Below are positions 36,466-47,155 of a stretch of 64,000 nucleotides of DNA, in pieces. The translations under genes and the position numbers were made by a program. The number at the start of each line of letters is the position of its first letter. Position 1 is the stretch's first letter. Origin of the DNA: Dendrocalamus latiflorus. Taxonomy: Eukaryota > Streptophyta > Magnoliopsida > Poales > Poaceae. The DNA is taken from NCBI GenBank assembly GCA_017311315.1, contig CM029642.1, positions 17,088,841-17,152,840 of the forward strand, read 5' to 3'. Under the pieces are notes generated by a model, which searched no databases, was not told where the DNA came from, and worked only from the letters and a program-made list of their open reading frames with translations.

Positions 36466-36864
36466 GATTATTTACAAACTTCTGTTGCAATACCATCAAC
36501 AATTAAAGAACTCTATTCAATTTAGTGCCAAGTATTACTCCTTGAAGTTAATTTAACATATTACGATGGTCTATCACGTCTCGATCATGTATGTGCATAG
36601 GGCTATCATTGTCTAACTAGTTGATGCAATTGCATGGATGTCCCCTGTTCGAATCCGACCTAAATAGATCACGCTCGATTCGAATTTGTATTCGGTTCGA
36701 ATCCGGCTCAAGTTATATGGAAGCGCATATGGTTTGACCACTATCCAATTCAAATGCTGATAACTTTGCGTTTGCAAACATAGGATTTTGTTTGGCTATG
36801 CCTTCAATTTAAAGGCATGTATACATCTTGTGTTAAGAATACATCATCGTTCATTGGCATGGCG

Positions 36865-37195
36865 CACACGCACCAAACTCCGAAATCGTGGTCGGACCTC
36901 CCCCCTCGACTTCGCCCACCTCGTCCTCCGCCATCTCGGTTTCCCTCGCCGACAAAGGTGCCTTCGCCGCCGCTTGCCGCGACTGTGCTCACTGCCTCGC
37001 GCGCGGAGATACCAGATGCTCCCTCGGCTCGCCCTCCCTAACGACGGCTTCTTTAGCCTCCCCGACAAATGCTGTCAAGCCCCTCCCGCTCGCCCCCGAC
37101 GCAGCCGCCGCACGCTGCTGGGGCTCCATCGGCGCTTGGCTCGTCCTCGTGCGCGACTGCCCCGATGACGGCAAGTTTGCTCCTCCCAACATAAC
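36865..37195 (+). pseudogene. F-box/DUF295-type N-terminal fragment, multiply frameshifted
   Basis: Pieces in three frames combine into the F-box pattern: WSDLPP, then FAHLVLRHLGFP, then DKGAFAAACRDCAHC, RLALPNDGFFSLPDKCCQ, and WGSIGAWLVLVRDCPDDGKF. The order and spacing match grass F-box/DUF295 proteins. It lies 400 bp from, and in the opposite direction to, the C-terminal fragment at 36027-36465, so the two do not form one gene as arranged. Confidence 0.6.
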
Positions 37196-38429
37196 TGCCT
37201 CGGTCGTCCAAAACTGCCCGGTTCATCGGTTTAGCAATAAACTGTCTGGCTTTTTCCGGTTCAATTGTGTAAACGGTTTTCGAAGAAAACCGAGACACTA
37301 AACCTTTTGGTACCGTTGTTGTGGCTACGGAACCAAATAATAGAGGGTTCTTTGGGGATCCGAGGACGAGCCAACCGAAGCCTAGTAGTGTTTGAGGAGC
37401 GAGATAGTGGTATTGTGTATTGTTCCTTAATAGTGCCCAAAAGGCTCTATTTAAAGTCTTTGGCAAAAAAAAAGGGGCTTCCCCACAGTAATTATGGAAT
37501 CCAGCTTAATGGAGGATCTGTCGCTAGCTTGTCAACATGCTGAAGTCTCCAGGGAAGAACAGATCGAAGAGTCTCCATAGGCTTCTCCAGGCACGCTAAT
37601 GAAGTTTGGCTTCAGCGACACAAATTTGCAGCCAGTTATTTGCCTACACAGTCCAAGGCCGCAAGGCAATAAGGAGGATCAGCTCAGAAGATTGGACACA
37701 CTGCACATATTCCCAGTGCCTCCGAATCTACATGCACCCATGTGCATGAGGTTTCAATCCCACCCTGCCCAGCAACTCTCCACTCAAGCACACGGTGTAC
37801 CATCAATTCCTCTACTGCAGCAACAACTGAGGGAAGTCTCGTATTTATCAGAGGAAATTTAGTGATACCGTGAAATAATAGGGTTGTCCTTACACACATG
37901 CATGAGTGACTTCTCTGGGTATTAGCACTTTATATCTGGGAAAAAGTTATTTCAGTGTGTAATTAACCACTTGGCATTTGGCAAGCTTGCATCGCTAGGT
38001 TTGTGAATTTTTAGTTAGTTTACTCTGAAAAAAAACCCCCGATAAGCTGTTCTTCTGAAGACACTACGAGAACCACGTGTAGTTAGTATATTATGCAACA
38101 TATAGCTGTTGGCCCTGTTTTTTCGGCTTCTAAAAACTGTTTTTTGATTTTTCTACAGTAATTAACTTTTAAACGAAGTATCTTTTCAAGATAAAGTTTA
38201 CTAGTTAATTGTGGTACATACTGTACCGACTTTATTTATATCGGCAAAAATCACACGTGAGTTTCTATTACTCTATAATCTCTCGCACGAACAGCCCAAA
38301 AGTCACAAGCCGCAGCCAAAAGTCATAAGTTTCAGCCAAAAAGAACATGTCTGTTGTCTTCTTTGCTCACAGCAGAACATGTTTGCAATCTGCTAATAAG
38401 ATGGACATTTCGATGAGATCATTGCTGCC
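37196..38429. other. Intergenic, no gene seen
   Basis: No domain-bearing frame was found. Frames at 37265-37543 and 37599-37862 are unsupported. Confidence 0.45.
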
Positions 38430-39384
38430 CAGGGCCGGCCCTAGGCCTAGGCAGCAAGGGCGACCGCCTAGGGCCCACGAAAACTTGGTGCTCCTAGCCC
38501 ATGTATGTTAGTATGTATACATGCATGATATAGCCTATGTATTGAATATTGGATATAATTGATTAATGATTAGTTGGGCTAACTGCCAAAGTCAAGTAAT
38601 GACTCATTTGGTCTATGTTGTGCATCCAGCACTAAGCGCTTCCTAAATATCCAAGCATGAACATTTATAGAGAGAATGCATCAAGTAAGGCATCCACCAG
38701 ATCCAATCCACCACGCACACCACCTGCGCCCCTTGACCTCTCCACTCCTCTATCGGTCCTCTTCCTCCAAAATAAGTGTCACCAGTAATAGAGGAGAGCC
38801 CGATTTCATTGATTTTCAACCAATTCATCTTCAATTTTTTCATTTTATAACAGTTTTACTCGAAATCTCCTCACATAGCTGTTGCATATATGGTACATTT
38901 TTATGAATTCTTGTTCTTTGATTATCTGGTAAATACCACTCCAAGTCTCCAACGCAATATCTACACTATCTAGAACAAAAATCTTTGACTTTCTTGTAAC
39001 ATCAATTTCTTTTTTATATATAGATGTCCATTAGATCTAAGGGAGATTGGAAAAACTATTTGAAGTCATCAATGTCACATACAAGGTTGAATGGTCTCTC
39101 CTAGATTGTTTTGTCCTTAGTAGCATATTATAGTTTTCTAAGACTTATTAATCATATTAATGTGCCAGTGGATTGTCGACAATGAGTACTTTGCATTTTG
39201 TAATGTACTAAGCCTAATGTTGTCAATAAGTACTTTGTATTTTGTGACGTACTGTCTAATGGTTACTGTATTGAACTTTACTTTTTACAACTGATATAAA
39301 ATATATTGTTATATATTTATATTAGAATAAAGGGTCTCGCTTTTATCGTGTCCTAGGGCCTCCACGATGACACGAACGGCCCTG
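38430..39384. mobile_element. Non-autonomous hAT element
   Basis: The left end CAGGGCCGGCCCTAGG and the right end ending CGAACGGCCCTG form short inverted termini of hAT type. The 8-bp flanks are TTGCTGCC (38422-38429) and CTGCTGCC (39385-39392), a 7/8 TSD. The 955-bp interior is AT-rich and has no recognisable transposase. Confidence 0.8.
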
Positions 39385-39892
39385 CTGCTGCCTACGTACA
39401 TGGCTACGTGCTTAACACTTGAGTAGATTGGAAAGATTGACAAAATATGAATAGTTTGCAGCTAAGAGTAAATCTAATCACCATGCACATCTAACATCTT
39501 ACTAAGGGTTGAAAATAGATACACTGTTTGTCTTATTTGACTACCGTATTTAGGCAGCGTTTGGCCGGCTACACTCGTAATTGCCAATCAGTGCCACTCG
39601 CAAGTAGGGATGAAAAACAGTAAAGAATAATTTATTTTATTTGATATTTATATTCAAGAAAATGCAAATATGATAAATAAAATCTGTATTCTAGAATATT
39701 CGTATTCATATTCGAGAATATTTATATCCATATTTAAGAATATTTGTATTTGTATTCGAGAAACTTTGTATTTGTATTCGTATTCGAGATTTGTTATAAA
39801 CGTTTTAGAATATTCATATTTGACTGAATTAAATATATATTTAATTTGAATTCGTATTTGTTAATTCGATTCATCCTCCTTACATACTACAG
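39385..39892. repeat. AT-rich TATTCG-type degenerate repeat
   Basis: Repeated blocks such as TATTCGTATTCATATTCGAG between about 39600 and 39880. Similar sequence occurs at 47160-47760. Probably decayed DNA-transposon interior. Confidence 0.5.
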
Positions 39893-40337
39893 GTTAGTCC
39901 TAACCAGCCATTCCCCGTTCAGGTTCGCTGAACAACCCATCCCCTCCCCGACCCCAGCACTCTCGGCGACGCGGCTAGGTCTTCCAGGAGGCGCCGCCGG
40001 CCCTGCGCAGCTCCCTCCCCGGCGCCCCCGCCCCCGTCCAGGCCCCGCCCCGTGGCCAACCCGTCACCCCAACGCCGACTTCCAGGCCGTGCCCTCCCCG
40101 ACGCCGACTACCAGGCCGTGCCCTCCCCGGCGCGCCGTGGTCCCCCGACGCCGGCGGCCGCCCGGCCCCTGGTCCCCTGACGGCGCCCCCTCGCGCCCGC
40201 TGTTCACCCCAGTCCGGCGACCCCTGTTCCCGGGCTCCGAATCAAGGTAAGATCCAAATCCCTTCTGCAAATTTTGCTAGTCCAGAGTTGATATGGTGGC
40301 TTCTGCAAATTTTGTTTGTATAGCACGGAAGCACGCC

Positions 40338-41491
40338 GAGAAAATTGATGATTTGCCCTCTTCAAAAATGAGCTTCGCACTTTTGCCACTCTCAACGTTG
40401 GCTTCGTAAAAATACCATGTAGTACATTAATTTCTTGATTAGTATGCCATTCCATCCCTTTAATTCATTTTCTTTTTTTTCTAATTTCAGGGACTGGAAA
40501 AGACCCTTCTACCCTGGCTAATTCCTCTTCTTTGTAATATCGAGTGGGAGGTCCAGCCTGGCATCCCAAAGCAACCGGCCCATGATCACCACGGCAGCGG
40601 AGTTGGCGCTGCCACCACGGCCGGCAGTAATACTACCTCTGCGGCATCGTCCATGGCGTCGTCGCTACTACTCCCTCCGAGGCTCGCGCTTCCTCCGGCT
40701 GCCGTCGCCGCTTCCAGCGTCTTCAGCAGTGCGAACACTCTTGCTTCGACGTTTTCGTGTCGACGGAACTCGGTCGCATCGGCGCTGCTCTCGCCGTCTT
40801 CGTCTTCGTCTCACCGGCGGTCCATGTCTGCGCGGTTCGCGATGTCGCTGGTGCTGCCGTTCACGCGGCCGCGGTGGGGACCGTCCAAGGACGAGCCTGA
40901 CATCACCTACTCGGTGATGTATGGCGACAAGATCGTGTAGATATACACATATCAAGTCTGTGCGCAGCTTATGTAATAATCAACAGTTAATGTATATTTT
41001 CCCCTTTCATCATTCTCTGAGTCTTCTTCCTTTGAACAATTGGGATGGAACACTCGTATGATCAATACTAATCTACCTAGCTTGCCTCAAACAAGCCAAT
41101 TGTCATACACTGTATACGCCTCGCTCAGACATGTTCAACAAAAGAACTTTGAAACTCGAGGTGAAATCAAGATACACGTTAAGATGAGATTAATGGCGCA
41201 GGGGGAAGGGCGGCCGCGTGTGCGCAGGGGAAGGGCGGCGGACGGAAGGGCGCGCGACGCTTCAGCTCTCGATCGAAATCCCTCCATGCATCTACGTGAG
41301 AAATTAGCCAGGGGTAGAAGGGTCTTTTCCAGTCCCTGAAATTAGAAAAAGAAAAAGGAAATGAATTAAAGGGATGAAATGACATACTAATCAATGGATT
41401 AATGTACTACATGGCATTTTTGCGAAGCCAACGTTGAGAGTGGCAAAAGTGCGAAGTCCATTCTTGAAAATGGCAAATCATCAATTTTCTC
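40338..41491. mobile_element. Pack-MULE-like element with about 190-bp TIRs
   Basis: Long inverted termini: 40338-40527 matches the reverse complement of 41298-41491 with only scattered differences, starting GAGAAAATTGATGATTTGCC. The flanks GAAGCACGCC (40328-40337) and GAAGCACGCC (41492-41501) form a perfect duplication of 8-10 bp; the exact length depends on where the terminus is placed. Long TIRs plus this TSD fit a Mutator-like element. There is no transposase. The 770-bp interior is GC-rich and carries a 95-codon ORF, which is typical of gene-fragment capture. Confidence 0.88.
40653..40940 (+). CDS. Captured ORF inside the Pack-MULE, plastid-targeting-like
   Basis: A 95-residue open frame lies wholly inside the MULE-like element. 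It starts MASSLLLPPRLALPPAAVAA and is rich in Ser, Ala and Arg with few acidic residues for about 70 residues, the composition of a chloroplast transit peptide. It ends in WGPSKDEPDITYSVMYGDKI and V. The sharp change from transit-like to acidic sequence suggests the first exon(s) of a nuclear gene for a plastid protein. I do not recognise the donor protein. An overlapping frame starting at 40582 is less protein-like. Whether it is transcribed is unknown. Confidence 0.45.
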   Translation: MASSLLLPPRLALPPAAVAASSVFSSANTLASTFSCRRNSVASALLSPSSSSSHRRSMSARFAMSLVLPFTRPRWGPSKDEPDITYSVMYGDKIV

Positions 41492-42241
41492 GAAGCACGC
41501 CAGTGCACTTTGGTTTTGCACCATTAACAATCAGATATTGTGAAACTCAAATCTATCTCGAGTTCATATTGTTAACCACTGGTTGACTGTGTGCTACAAA
41601 GTTCATCACCCAACTGTAGTTATAACTTTTGTTGTTTAATCTTTACAGCTACTATTTGCAATCCATTCATATGGATCGTAATACCGTATAATTGGCACTG
41701 GCATTTTGCGGCTCTGTTGTCAATTGTGATTTCTGAATAGTTCACTGACTGTATTCTATTCTTTTTTACTAATGGAAAAATGATGCTAAGTTCCTGGGCG
41801 AATATCCATGCAGCATGATATGCAAGTGAGGGATAAGGTAATGATATCCTGTGAGTGCTCAATTCTCAGTTTGAGCAGTCTTCGGTTTTCAGTTCTTGAA
41901 CAGTAATCTGCCGAACATGTATCACCAAGTGTAGAGGTCTAGTCGCTGCTCAACCACACAGGCAGGAGATAATAGAAGACCACTTTAATGTCAGTAAGAG
42001 ATCCACAGAGGAGAAATACAGTAAACGGTGGCATGATCAGGTAAGTCTGTGCTTAATCTGAGATAATTATTGTCGATTGTCACATGGTTTATCTGGGGAT
42101 TTGACATGCTGTTGTTTTATAGGGAGTTACTGATAGTTACTGATAGCCTTCCGCAGGAAGACAAACCAGAGGCCTTAGAGGATACAAACCGGAGGCCTTA
42201 GAGGATACAAACTGGAGGCCTTAGATGATAATCTTCTACAG

Positions 42242-42704
42242 GTATGTGCAACAAAATCTGTTATTCTTTCATCTTGATGTCCAATTGAATCAAATCGGTT
42301 GACTGATCATTCTCCTGTATAGAGATGGGGTAAGTGAATGTCGTTTCAGCCATGTTCTGCTTCATGAAATGGATGCTATCAGAAAGGTAAGCCTGCACCA
42401 TGGTTTGCCTGACTTTATCTGGTCTGGTTCTAATTAGCCTTGGCCATTTTTGTAATACCACTGAATTGAAAAAAAAGAGAACTAGGGAAAGAAAGGGGTG
42501 ATTTTTGCCGTCAGACCCATCGGCTTTTAGAATACTGAATAAGTAACGCTCGCAGAGGTTCCCAGACCACCCAGGGATGGTCAGCACCGTCTAGAAAGTG
42601 ACTAAAAGTAGCGCTCTCAGAGGTTCTCAGACCGTCCAGGGGCGGCCAGCGCCGTCTCGCGTATTGGGTTTTCGTCATTCGGCCGAAAAATTCTATTCTT
42701 ACCT
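42242..42704. other. Intergenic with short tandem duplication
   Basis: Two copies of an approximately 65-bp unit at about 42542 and 42607 (AGT-CGCTC-CAGAGGTTC-CAGACC ... CAGC-CCGTCT). No gene is seen. The exact 5' limit of the adjoining gypsy LTR is uncertain. Confidence 0.5.
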
Positions 42705-45053
42705 GTCACCGATTTACCTGCCGCAGTAGAAGAGCACCAAATAGTACAGGGCTACCGTTGGACCAAAAGGCCCTTAGGGCCATAGCCAGCCAAGGCAAAA
42801 AGGGAGGGGTAGGAGCGGCATTTCGTAGTGAGAGGGTAGCCATGCCTCTTAAGTAGACAAGACAACACAGCCACCTTTCCTGCTCCACTTTTCTGTCACA
42901 GCCACAAAAGCCAAGCAACCTCATTTCACTTCCCCAGCCGAGAGAAAGAGAGAAGGCAGAGGGAGAGGGAAGGCAAGTAGGAGAAGGGCAAGGTGGAGAG
43001 GAGGTCCCAAGGAGCTCAGAAGGCCGAGAGGGAGGGCATCGTCGCTCCCGTCAGAGGTTGTCCGCGACCATCGAATCAACACCAAGCCAACCCGTGAGTT
43101 GTCCACCATCCCCTCCACAGCCCCATAGCGTAGCGCATTAGTATACAAAAGGGTAGAATAAGAAGCACAGAGAGTAGGGGCAAACCGTCCTGGCGGCAGT
43201 AGGAGGCGACCGGCCGGCTGCAAGTCGCGGTCGGCAAGCTCACCCCGTAGACCATGCCGACCGAGCGGCGGCGCTCAGCGCCTCGCCACCATGCGCGTGT
43301 AGGGGAGGCGGCTACCGGCAAGACACGACCGGATCTGGCCCTGGATGGCAGCAGCCTCCCCTACACACGCATGGTGGCGAGGCCGAATCTGGCCATGGCC
43401 ATGGCCGGCCGGATCTGGAGGTGTCGCGGCGGCGCTCCCGATCGAGTCGGGGAGAGGCGGGTAGTAGTCGACGAGAGAGGGGGCGCGCGGAGGCCGACCG
43501 GTGGTGGCCTAGGGCCGGCGAGCCGAGCTCGGCCACGCGGCGGCACCACACCGCCGCATCCCTGTGAAACCACCAGACCGAGCGTCGGGGCAAGAGAGGA
43601 GGGGGAGGAGGAGGTGTGGCCGGCGGCGGGCACAGGGCCAGCGGGCCCTGAGTTTGGCCGTGCGTCGCCGCGCCGCCTGGGGGGAGAGCTCGGGCGCACG
43701 AGCAAGAGAGAGAAAGTGGGAGGAGTAGAAGGGAGGGGGGCCGGCGGAGGAAGCCGTGGCCGGCAGCTGCGGGGCCGGCAAGCCCCTACCGCGGCCGTGC
43801 GCAGCCGCGCCGCTGGGAAGGTCGCCCGCGCGCGAGAAAGAGAGGGCGGGGGTGGAGTGAGGCCGATTCGGCCGGGCCGAAGGGGGGAGAGAGAGAGTTG
43901 GGTGAGGAAGGAAAAAAGAAGGGTCGGCCGGGTAAGAAAAGAAAAAGAGAGAAAAAAAGAGAAGAAAAGAAAAGAAAAGAGGAGAAAAAGAAAAGAAAAA
44001 AAAGAGAGAAATGGGATTTTGGTGCCTGCGCGACAGGTCCCTGAAACCCGTGCGTTTTTACGCCAGAACCAGTTTATGTGTGTAGTATCGTCGTCGCCCA
44101 TTTAACCTCTGATTTCATTATAATATGTTAAGTCGGATTAATCGCTTGTACAGGAGGAGGTCCTGAGTCGACGTCGTCCTCACGTCGCTTCGCTCCGCTT
44201 GGTTAACAGGCAAGTGTATGGTAGAGCAGTAGACCAGAATTTATGAATATGCGATGTTTACATGATGTGATAATGTTTATTGAAAATACGATGATTACAT
44301 GATATGATGTTTATTTATGGATGACAATGGGCATTTGCATTATGTGCACTCAAGAGTGAGGGCGGTGAGAAAGTCCCAAGCTTCGAGTAAAGCTAGTGGA
44401 CTAATCCGGAGTGCTCTTGAGTAAGACCTACTTCGGTAGGCCTCCACGGGAGTGGAGAGACCCCCGTGCCGAATTGGGCGGGCCAAAGATTATGGGTGAA
44501 CATCGACGGGTGTTCACTCGGCAATACTGGTATTTGCAATGTGATGAGCAAATGTGCATGTAGAGTAGGGATGCATTGCATTGCATTGATGATGTGGCAA
44601 TGTGCGACACGGAAATGTATGTGAAGTATGTACAATCGATGTGGAACCTTGATAATGATGATATAAGCATGGTTGTGCATGCAGAGTATGTTGGCTGGAT
44701 TAAATTGTTTTCATGTTGTGTTAGTATTTATCGTCCTATTATATACTTGCTGAGTCTTTGGACTCACCCTTGCTTTGTTGTTTTATTTCTAGGTGATCGT
44801 TGAGGACGCCATGCCTGGGGCGGGAGTAGCACATGAATAATTTTCATACACTAACCGCACTCCCTGTACCACCTTTTGTCAGTTTATTTTAGTCTCTACT
44901 AGACTGCTAGAGTAGGGGCTAAAAGAAAAATTATGATGTATCTGTTGGCTGCTACCTAAATATGTTAGTGTTGAGTTTCTAGCAATTGAAAGTAAGGTAA
45001 AAGTTTGCAATGGTGGTAGCATTCTGGGCCCAGAGGATGGGCGGGGTGTTATA
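42705..45053 (+). repeat. Gypsy 5' LTR, + orientation
   Basis: The right end is secure: GGGCGGGGTGTTATA is followed at 45056 by TGGTATCAGAGCG, a tRNA-iMet primer site. Internal blocks (GTAAGACCTACTTCGGTAGG, GGTTAACAGGCAAGTG, GTGCTCTTGAGTAAG) match, in inverse orientation, blocks in the solo LTR at 55128-57511, so both belong to one or two related families with LTRs of about 2.4 kb. The left limit (TGTCACCGATT at 42705) is a guess. Confidence 0.65.
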
Positions 45054-45055
45054 GT

Positions 45056-45069
45056 TGGTATCAGAGCGG
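45056..45069 (+). promoter_or_regulatory. Gypsy primer-binding site
   Basis: TGGTATCAGAGCGG exactly contains the plant initiator Met tRNA complement and directly follows the LTR end. Confidence 0.85.
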
Positions 45070-45887
45070 GCGTTAGGTCTGTGGTAGAGAAATCTGACAA
45101 CTTAGGCTAATTATTCAACTAAGATCTGACTTAGGCCTAATAATAATAAAATTAAAAAGTTGACACACTGGTGCACCATAGGATGGGGCTTGTTGTGTGA
45201 TTGGCTATCTGTCTTGAACAGAGATGCCGAGAGCAAGAGGACGCGGGTGTGGCCCTGGAGGTCGCGGCCGTGCCCAAGCGGAGCCACCGCTTGAGGTTCA
45301 GCCAGTGGCGGATCCAGGATTTTACCAAAGGGTATGCCGCACCAAAATTTTCATGTGCAATTCGGTAAAACCATTTGCCAATTCGGTAAATAATTGTAAA
45401 ATTCGCACCGTAATTCGGTATACAGGCATTAAATAATATGATAAGCCTTAAATTCAAGGATTAAGTTGGAAACTTGCACAAATTATAATATAAATAGTTC
45501 AAACACCATACTAATAGTCTCAAATATACATAAAAGAGACTTACAATACTACTTATGTGACTTTTTTGACCTACGCTTTCTAAAGGACATGAAAGTCTCG
45601 ATTAGCAGATACATATGCAAGTCGAGCAGACTATAATTTAGGCAAATGCCACATGTACATCATTTTCTAAAAGTAACACTCTTATCTGATTCATCATTGA
45701 AAAAGGGCTAATCTTCTTCTTCAAAAAAAAGGGAGAGAAATAACATTGCTACTTGATAACAATTTCAAACTGTGGTAGCAAGCTTATAATCAAATAGCGG
45801 AAATATAGCATAACAGTCTTTCTAAAAGAAGATATAGCTTAACATAAATTAAGAATAAATCAATGTTAAGACAAGCAAGCATAGTAC

Positions 45888-45932
45888 CTGGGCGGCGTAC
45901 GTTCGTTGAAACGGGCTCTTGTCTGCATTGAG
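45888..45932 (-). pseudogene. VHA-a (fragment): Captured exon 2 of V-ATPase subunit a
   Basis: A 15-residue exon, LNADKSPFQRTYAAQ, flanked by AG (45933-45934 on the complement) and a GT donor (45886-45887). It continues exon 1 in phase (FKD then LNADKSPFQRTY), exactly as in the V-ATPase subunit a family. The retained introns show that genomic DNA was captured, not a cDNA. Confidence 0.9.
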
Positions 45933-46443
45933 CTCAGAAAAAAATAAACGTTAGATTAGCCGCAAAGGAAACAACCAAAAACAAAAACAGCGCCGTGTCG
46001 AAGCATCAAAATACACCCGCAAGTTCAATGATCAAATAATCAAGTGCAATTGCATATTAACAGTAACTTAAATTGGCCACTGCAAATGTGCATACGCGAG
46101 AGAGAATTCCCAATTATAAAGCGTCCCCCTGCTTAAATTCCCAACCCGGATTGCCTGCCAATCACGCCAATGCAGACCAACACATCACGATTTCTAACGG
46201 AAAAGTATAGTAAACAGTAAACAATTACACGCGATAAATGCCCGACAGTCTCGATTCCCCAAAATTACAACGCCGACGGGAAACTCCCGCTAATTCCCAG
46301 GAAATCGCGAGCACGGAGCCCTAGCAAGTAGCAACGAGCCACCACCTCAAATCGGCACATCGGGAGAGGCACCGGCCAGATCCCACGGAATCGGCAACCA
46401 TGAACAGCCAAATCGACAGCGGGAGAGGACATATGCCGCTTAC

Positions 46444-46587
46444 GTCTTTGAACTGGAGAAGGCCGAGGTTGGAGACGGCGAGGTGCGCGGACTCGGTGGG
46501 GATGATGACCTGCACGAGCTGCATCGCCTCCGACCGCATCAGATCCATCGGGGGGCAGCACCCGCCTCCACCTCGGCCGCGCGCCAT
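46444..46587 (-). pseudogene. VHA-a (fragment): Captured exon 1 of V-ATPase subunit a
   Basis: The minus-strand ATG at 46585-46587 opens a 48-residue exon with GGGGCCPPMDLMRSEAMQLV and QVIIPTESAHLAVSNLGLLQ, ending FKD at a GT donor (GAC|GTAAGC). This is the conserved N-terminus of the vacuolar H+-ATPase 100-kDa subunit a, the membrane subunit of the proton channel. The intact family has MDLMRSEPMQLVQ and a YLGDLGLLQF segment; here the SNLGLLQF stretch lacks two or three residues. Only the start of the roughly 800-residue protein is present, so it cannot act as a pump subunit. A second upstream in-frame ATG (46602) exists. Confidence 0.9.
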
Positions 46588-47155
46588 GGCGTACGGGCCC
46601 ACCGGTCAGCAGTCAGCGGAGCAGAAGAGCCTAGCCTGGATTCTTCGGATCGCAAGAAGAAGAGCCTAGATTCCGCGGGGGAGCTAGCAGCAGTAGCGCC
46701 GCCCAGGGTATGCCGGGGCCCACCCGGCATACCCTGTAGATCCGCCTCTGGGTTCAGCAGGAGGCATCTGGTGCAGAAGTTGCTTCCGCTGAACAGTCTG
46801 TAGATAGAGATCCGGCAAGGTCTTCAGCCTTGCTGCAGGAGTTCTTAGAGGAGGTCCGTGTGCTTCGCCGTCAAGCGCCAGCGACCGCCGCTGCGGCCGT
46901 TCCCGCTGTTGCCCCTGTTGCTGTTCCGGCCGTACCAGAGGCAAGAATGGGCCTTCGTGAGTGGTTGGCCTTGCGGTTAGATACCTTTGATGGTTCGGGC
47001 ACACCAGTCCAGGCTGCGGATTGGTTGCGCTACATGGAGAGGCAATTCGAAGCCCTTGAGATGAGCTCTTAGCTGAAAGCTCGCTACGTGGCTTTTCAAT
47101 TGAAGGGTCAGGCAGATATCTGGTGGGAAGGAGTTCTTTCCGCCAGGTAACTGGT

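Larger units (their letters stand above)
39893..42241 (+). other. Possible spliced transcript hosting a Pack-MULE in its first intron
   Basis: A GC-rich block (39900-40246) ends in AATCAAG|GTAAGATCC, a good donor. Downstream, TTTTCAG|TTC (41892) to GATCAG|GTAAGTC (42040) and TTTTATAG|GG (42122) to CTACAG|GTATGTG (42241) have the form of internal exons. The putative third exon holds three copies of a 23-bp repeat (GGAGGCCTTAGAGGATACAA). No protein is recognised, so this would be a non-coding or unknown transcript. Splice-site strings alone are weak evidence. Confidence 0.25.
45303..46750. mobile_element. Pack-hAT element carrying V-ATPase exons
   Basis: The left end CAGTGGCGGATCCAGG and right end GATCCGCCTCTG are inverted hAT termini of a type abundant in grasses, followed on each side by GGGTATGCC. 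A perfect 8-bp TSD, GGTTCAGC, lies at 45295-45302 and 46751-46758. The 1,448-bp interior has no transposase and instead carries a genomic segment of a V-ATPase subunit a gene on the minus strand (see next features). It sits inside gypsy gag and so is younger than that element. Confidence 0.93.
45224..47155 (+). pseudogene. Gypsy gag, split by a hAT insertion and truncated
   Basis: Gag begins at ATG 45224 (MPRARGRGCGPGGRGRAQAE) and is interrupted at 45303. It resumes after 46758; removing the hAT element and one TSD copy restores the frame through LEVQQEAS without a gap. Downstream are an alanine/valine-rich linker and the gag core FDGSGTPVQAADWLRYMERQ with AFQLKGQADIWWEG, the Ty3-gypsy Retrotrans_gag signature. 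An in-frame TAG at 47070 follows EALEMSS, and similarity stops near 47155. No pol region or 3' LTR of this element is in the window. Confidence 0.8.

Noticed and set aside
43254..44105. 283-codon plus-strand ORF
   Set aside because: Lies in the GC-rich part of the gypsy LTR, equally long frames occur on the other strand, and the composition is Gly/Arg/Glu-biased with no domain.
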